Translations under genes and position numbers: made by a program
The notes under the pieces: generated by a model
Database searches by the model: none
The model's input: the letters and a program-made list of their open reading frames with translations, nothing else
What the model was told of the DNA's origin: nothing
Shown: positions 31,350 to 32,800 of the stretch, piece after piece
Layout: each line of letters opens with the position of its first letter
How positions within the stretch are numbered: position 1 is the stretch's first letter
Origin: Nocardia pseudovaccinii NBRC 100343
Lineage (GTDB): Bacteria > Actinomycetota > Actinomycetes > Mycobacteriales > Mycobacteriaceae
Direction: 5' to 3'
Assembly (NCBI RefSeq): GCF_001613225.1
Contig: NZ_BDBY01000003.1
Location: forward strand, 1 to 32,800
Length of the DNA: 32,800 nt

Positions 31350-32525
31350 ATGCTGAGCGTTGATGAACTGTTCGCGATCGATGCCTTGTTGACCGAGGAC
31401 GAGCGCGAGATCCGCGATACCGTCCGCACGTTCGCGAATCATCGGTTGCGGCCGCAGATCGCGGAATGGTTCGAGGCGGGGACGTTCCCGGCCCGTGAGG
31501 TTGCGCCGGAACTCGGCAATGTCGGGTTGCTCGGTATGCACCTGGAGGGCTACGGATGCGCGGGCCTATCGGCGACCGCCTACGGTCTGGCCTGCCAGGA
31601 GCTCGAAGCGGTCGATTCGGGTGTGCGGAGCATGGTTTCGGTGCAGGGTTCGCTGGCCATGACCGCGATCCACAAGTTCGGTTCCGAGGAGCAGAAGCAG
31701 CAGTGGCTGCCGGATATGGCGGCCGGGCGCGCGCTCGGCTGTTTCGGTCTCACCGAGCCGGATTTCGGCTCGAATCCGGGTGGCATGCGAACCAGGGCCA
31801 AGCGCGACGGCACCGACTGGGTACTCAACGGCTCCAAAATGTGGATCACCAACGGTTCGGTGGCCGATATCGCGGTGGTGTGGGCGCAGACCGAGGACGA
31901 GGGCAGGCAGGTGGTTCGCGGCTTCCTGGTCCCGACGGACACGCCCGGATTCACCGCGCGCGAGATGCATCACAAGTTGTCGTTGCGCGCATCGGTGACC
32001 GCGGAGTTGGACTTCGACGATGTGCGGCTGCCCGCCGATGCGGTGCTGCCGCAGTCGCGCGGACTGAGTTCCCCGCTCGCGTGTCTGAGCGAGGCTCGGT
32101 TCGGCATCATCTTCGGCGCGCTCGGCGCGGCGCGCGACTGTCTGGCCGCGACCATCGAGTACGCGCGGACCAGGGAGGTCTTCGACAAGCCGCTGGCCGC
32201 CTACCAGCTGACCCAGGCGAAGCTCGCCGATATGGCGCTCGAATACGGCAAGGGCCAGCTGCTCGCGCTGCAGGTCGGCAGGTTGAAGGATCGTGGCGAG
32301 GTGCTGGCCGAGCAGATCAGCGCGGGCAAGTTGAACAGCACCCGGGAGGCCATCGCCATCGCCCGCGAATGCCGGACCATCCTCGGCGCCAACGGCATCA
32401 CACTGGACTATCCGGTACTGCGGCACGCGAACAACCTAGAGTCGGTCCTCACATACGAGGGCACAGCCGAGGTGCACCAACTAGTACTCGGAAAAGCCCT
32501 CACCGACTCGAACGCATTTCGATAA
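31350..32525 (+). CDS. Acyl-CoA dehydrogenase, glutaryl-CoA dehydrogenase type
   Basis: A 391-residue FAD enzyme. Family signatures are CFGLTEPDFGSNPGGMRTRA, SKMWITNGSVADIAVVWAQ, YARTREVFDKPLAAYQLTQAKLADM and SVLTYEGTAEVHQLVLGKALT, with catalytic base E370. The residues VDSGVRSMVSVQ carry R93, aligned with the Arg that binds the glutaryl carboxylate, and GITLDYPVLRHANNLESV is typical of glutaryl-CoA dehydrogenases. It probably oxidises glutaryl-CoA to crotonyl-CoA in lysine/tryptophan breakdown. The ATG at 31350 is divergent from metB, with 100 bp between. Confidence 0.9.
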   Translation: MLSVDELFAIDALLTEDEREIRDTVRTFANHRLRPQIAEWFEAGTFPAREVAPELGNVGLLGMHLEGYGCAGLSATAYGLACQELEAVDSGVRSMVSVQGSLAMTAIHKFGSEEQKQQWLPDMAAGRALGCFGLTEPDFGSNPGGMRTRAKRDGTDWVLNGSKMWITNGSVADIAVVWAQTEDEGRQVVRGFLVPTDTPGFTAREMHHKLSLRASVTAELDFDDVRLPADAVLPQSRGLSSPLACLSEARFGIIFGALGAARDCLAATIEYARTREVFDKPLAAYQLTQAKLADMALEYGKGQLLALQVGRLKDRGEVLAEQISAGKLNSTREAIAIARECRTILGANGITLDYPVLRHANNLESVLTYEGTAEVHQLVLGKALTDSNAFR

Positions 32526-32558
32526 CAACCCCGCCCACCCCCGTCCCAATCGCGAACT

Positions 32559-32626
32559 ATCGCATGAGAATGCGCTGGTGGCGGGCCTTCTCGACATTTG
32601 CCGCCACCAGCGCATTCTCATGCGAT
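32559..32626. terminator. Perfect 26-bp inverted repeat after the acyl-CoA dehydrogenase
   Basis: Arms at 32559-32584 and 32601-32626 are perfect reverse complements (ATCGCATGAGAATGCGCTGG at the start of the left arm), with a 16-base loop (GCCTTCTCGACATTTG). The arms are unusually long and exact and have lower GC than the region. It lies between convergent genes, so termination is likely, but a small mobile or transferred hairpin element is also possible. Confidence 0.6.
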
Positions 32627-32693
32627 CACTCGTCCAACCCGATGACACCCGCTCGCCGAGGCCGGAGACGGCGGCGGCGTTCCGGAGAACGGG

Positions 32694-32800
32694 TCAGCGC
32701 AGGTCGCGGGGGTTGTCGTAGCGCATGTATTCGCCGGTCCGGGAGAAGTCGCCTTGGTGGGGGTAGTCGTCTTGTATGGCGTCGGCCCAGCCCTGGCCGC
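32694..32800 (-). CDS. C-terminal end of an unidentified gene (partial)
   Basis: A minus-strand frame enters from the right edge and stops at the TGA at 32696-32694. The visible 35 residues include WADAIQDDYPHQGDFS and the tail GEYMRYDNPRDLR, which reads like real protein: polar, Tyr-rich, with normal composition. It is convergent with the acyl-CoA dehydrogenase. The family cannot be named from this fragment. The strip 32627-32693 shows nothing else. Confidence 0.5.
   Translation of the reverse strand, partial: GQGWADAIQDDYPHQGDFSRTGEYMRYDNPRDLR

Noticed and set aside
1..32800. CRISPR array, tRNA or rRNA genes, insertion sequences, phage genes
   Set aside because: No regular repeat-spacer pattern, cloverleaf, rRNA-like sequence, transposase or integrase was recognised on either strand.

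Overview
The window is very GC-rich DNA from a mycolic-acid-type actinobacterium, most likely Nocardia or a close relative (inference). Supporting content: an EspG-type ESX (type VII) chaperone, mycothiol S-conjugate amidase (Mca), an F420-dependent nitroreductase-like protein, an MmpL-type transporter, a membrane class III adenylyl cyclase of the 6TM-HAMP type, and a short-chain Z-isoprenyl diphosphate synthase. No rRNA, tRNA, CRISPR array, intact insertion sequence or phage gene was seen.

Layout. 1-1013: end of an ESX-type locus (PPE-like C-terminus, espG), followed by a possible gene relic. 1458-2867: a TetR regulator divergent from a metallo-beta-lactamase-fold protein, sharing a large dyad. 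3140-4498: glyA (minus strand) behind a ZTP/ZMP riboswitch. 4669-6323: a TetR regulator divergent from a hotdog thioesterase and a deazaflavin-dependent nitroreductase-like gene. Twin palindromes separate the two sides, and an 80-bp MIRU-like element sits exactly at the thioesterase start codon. 6366-10902: DUF885 peptidase-like protein, coaA, a possible lipid-binding protein, uppS-like synthase, hemolysin III-type membrane protein. 11000-14862: an mmpL and an adenylyl cyclase with overlapping stop and start. 15129-17192: DUF255 thioredoxin-fold protein.

17375-27386 is an accessory block. It holds a wrecked MFS transporter fragment; a three-gene operon of cupin, unknown protein and giant LAL/LuxR regulator; a divergent AraC regulator; a LysR gene overlapping tail-to-tail with a beta-lactamase-fold gene; a GyrI-like protein behind a MerR-style promoter; a TIGR03086 DinB-like protein; and a flavin oxidase. 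From 27522 the conserved order resumes: small membrane protein, mca, DUF4307 protein, greA with a structured leader, metB, an acyl-CoA dehydrogenase of glutaryl-CoA dehydrogenase type, and the end of one more gene.

As I recall the M. tuberculosis map, the order glyA1, coaA, uppS-like (Rv1086), hemolysin III (Rv1085c), DUF255 (Rv1084), Rv1083, mca, Rv1081c, greA, metB is the same with identical relative orientations. That makes the mmpL/cyclase pair and the 17.4-27.4 kb block look like lineage-specific insertions. The most unusual items are the MIRU-like insertion, the cupin/unknown/LAL operon with its AraC-type direct-repeat operator, the mmpL/cyclase coupling, the greA leader, and the perfect 26-bp hairpin near the right end.
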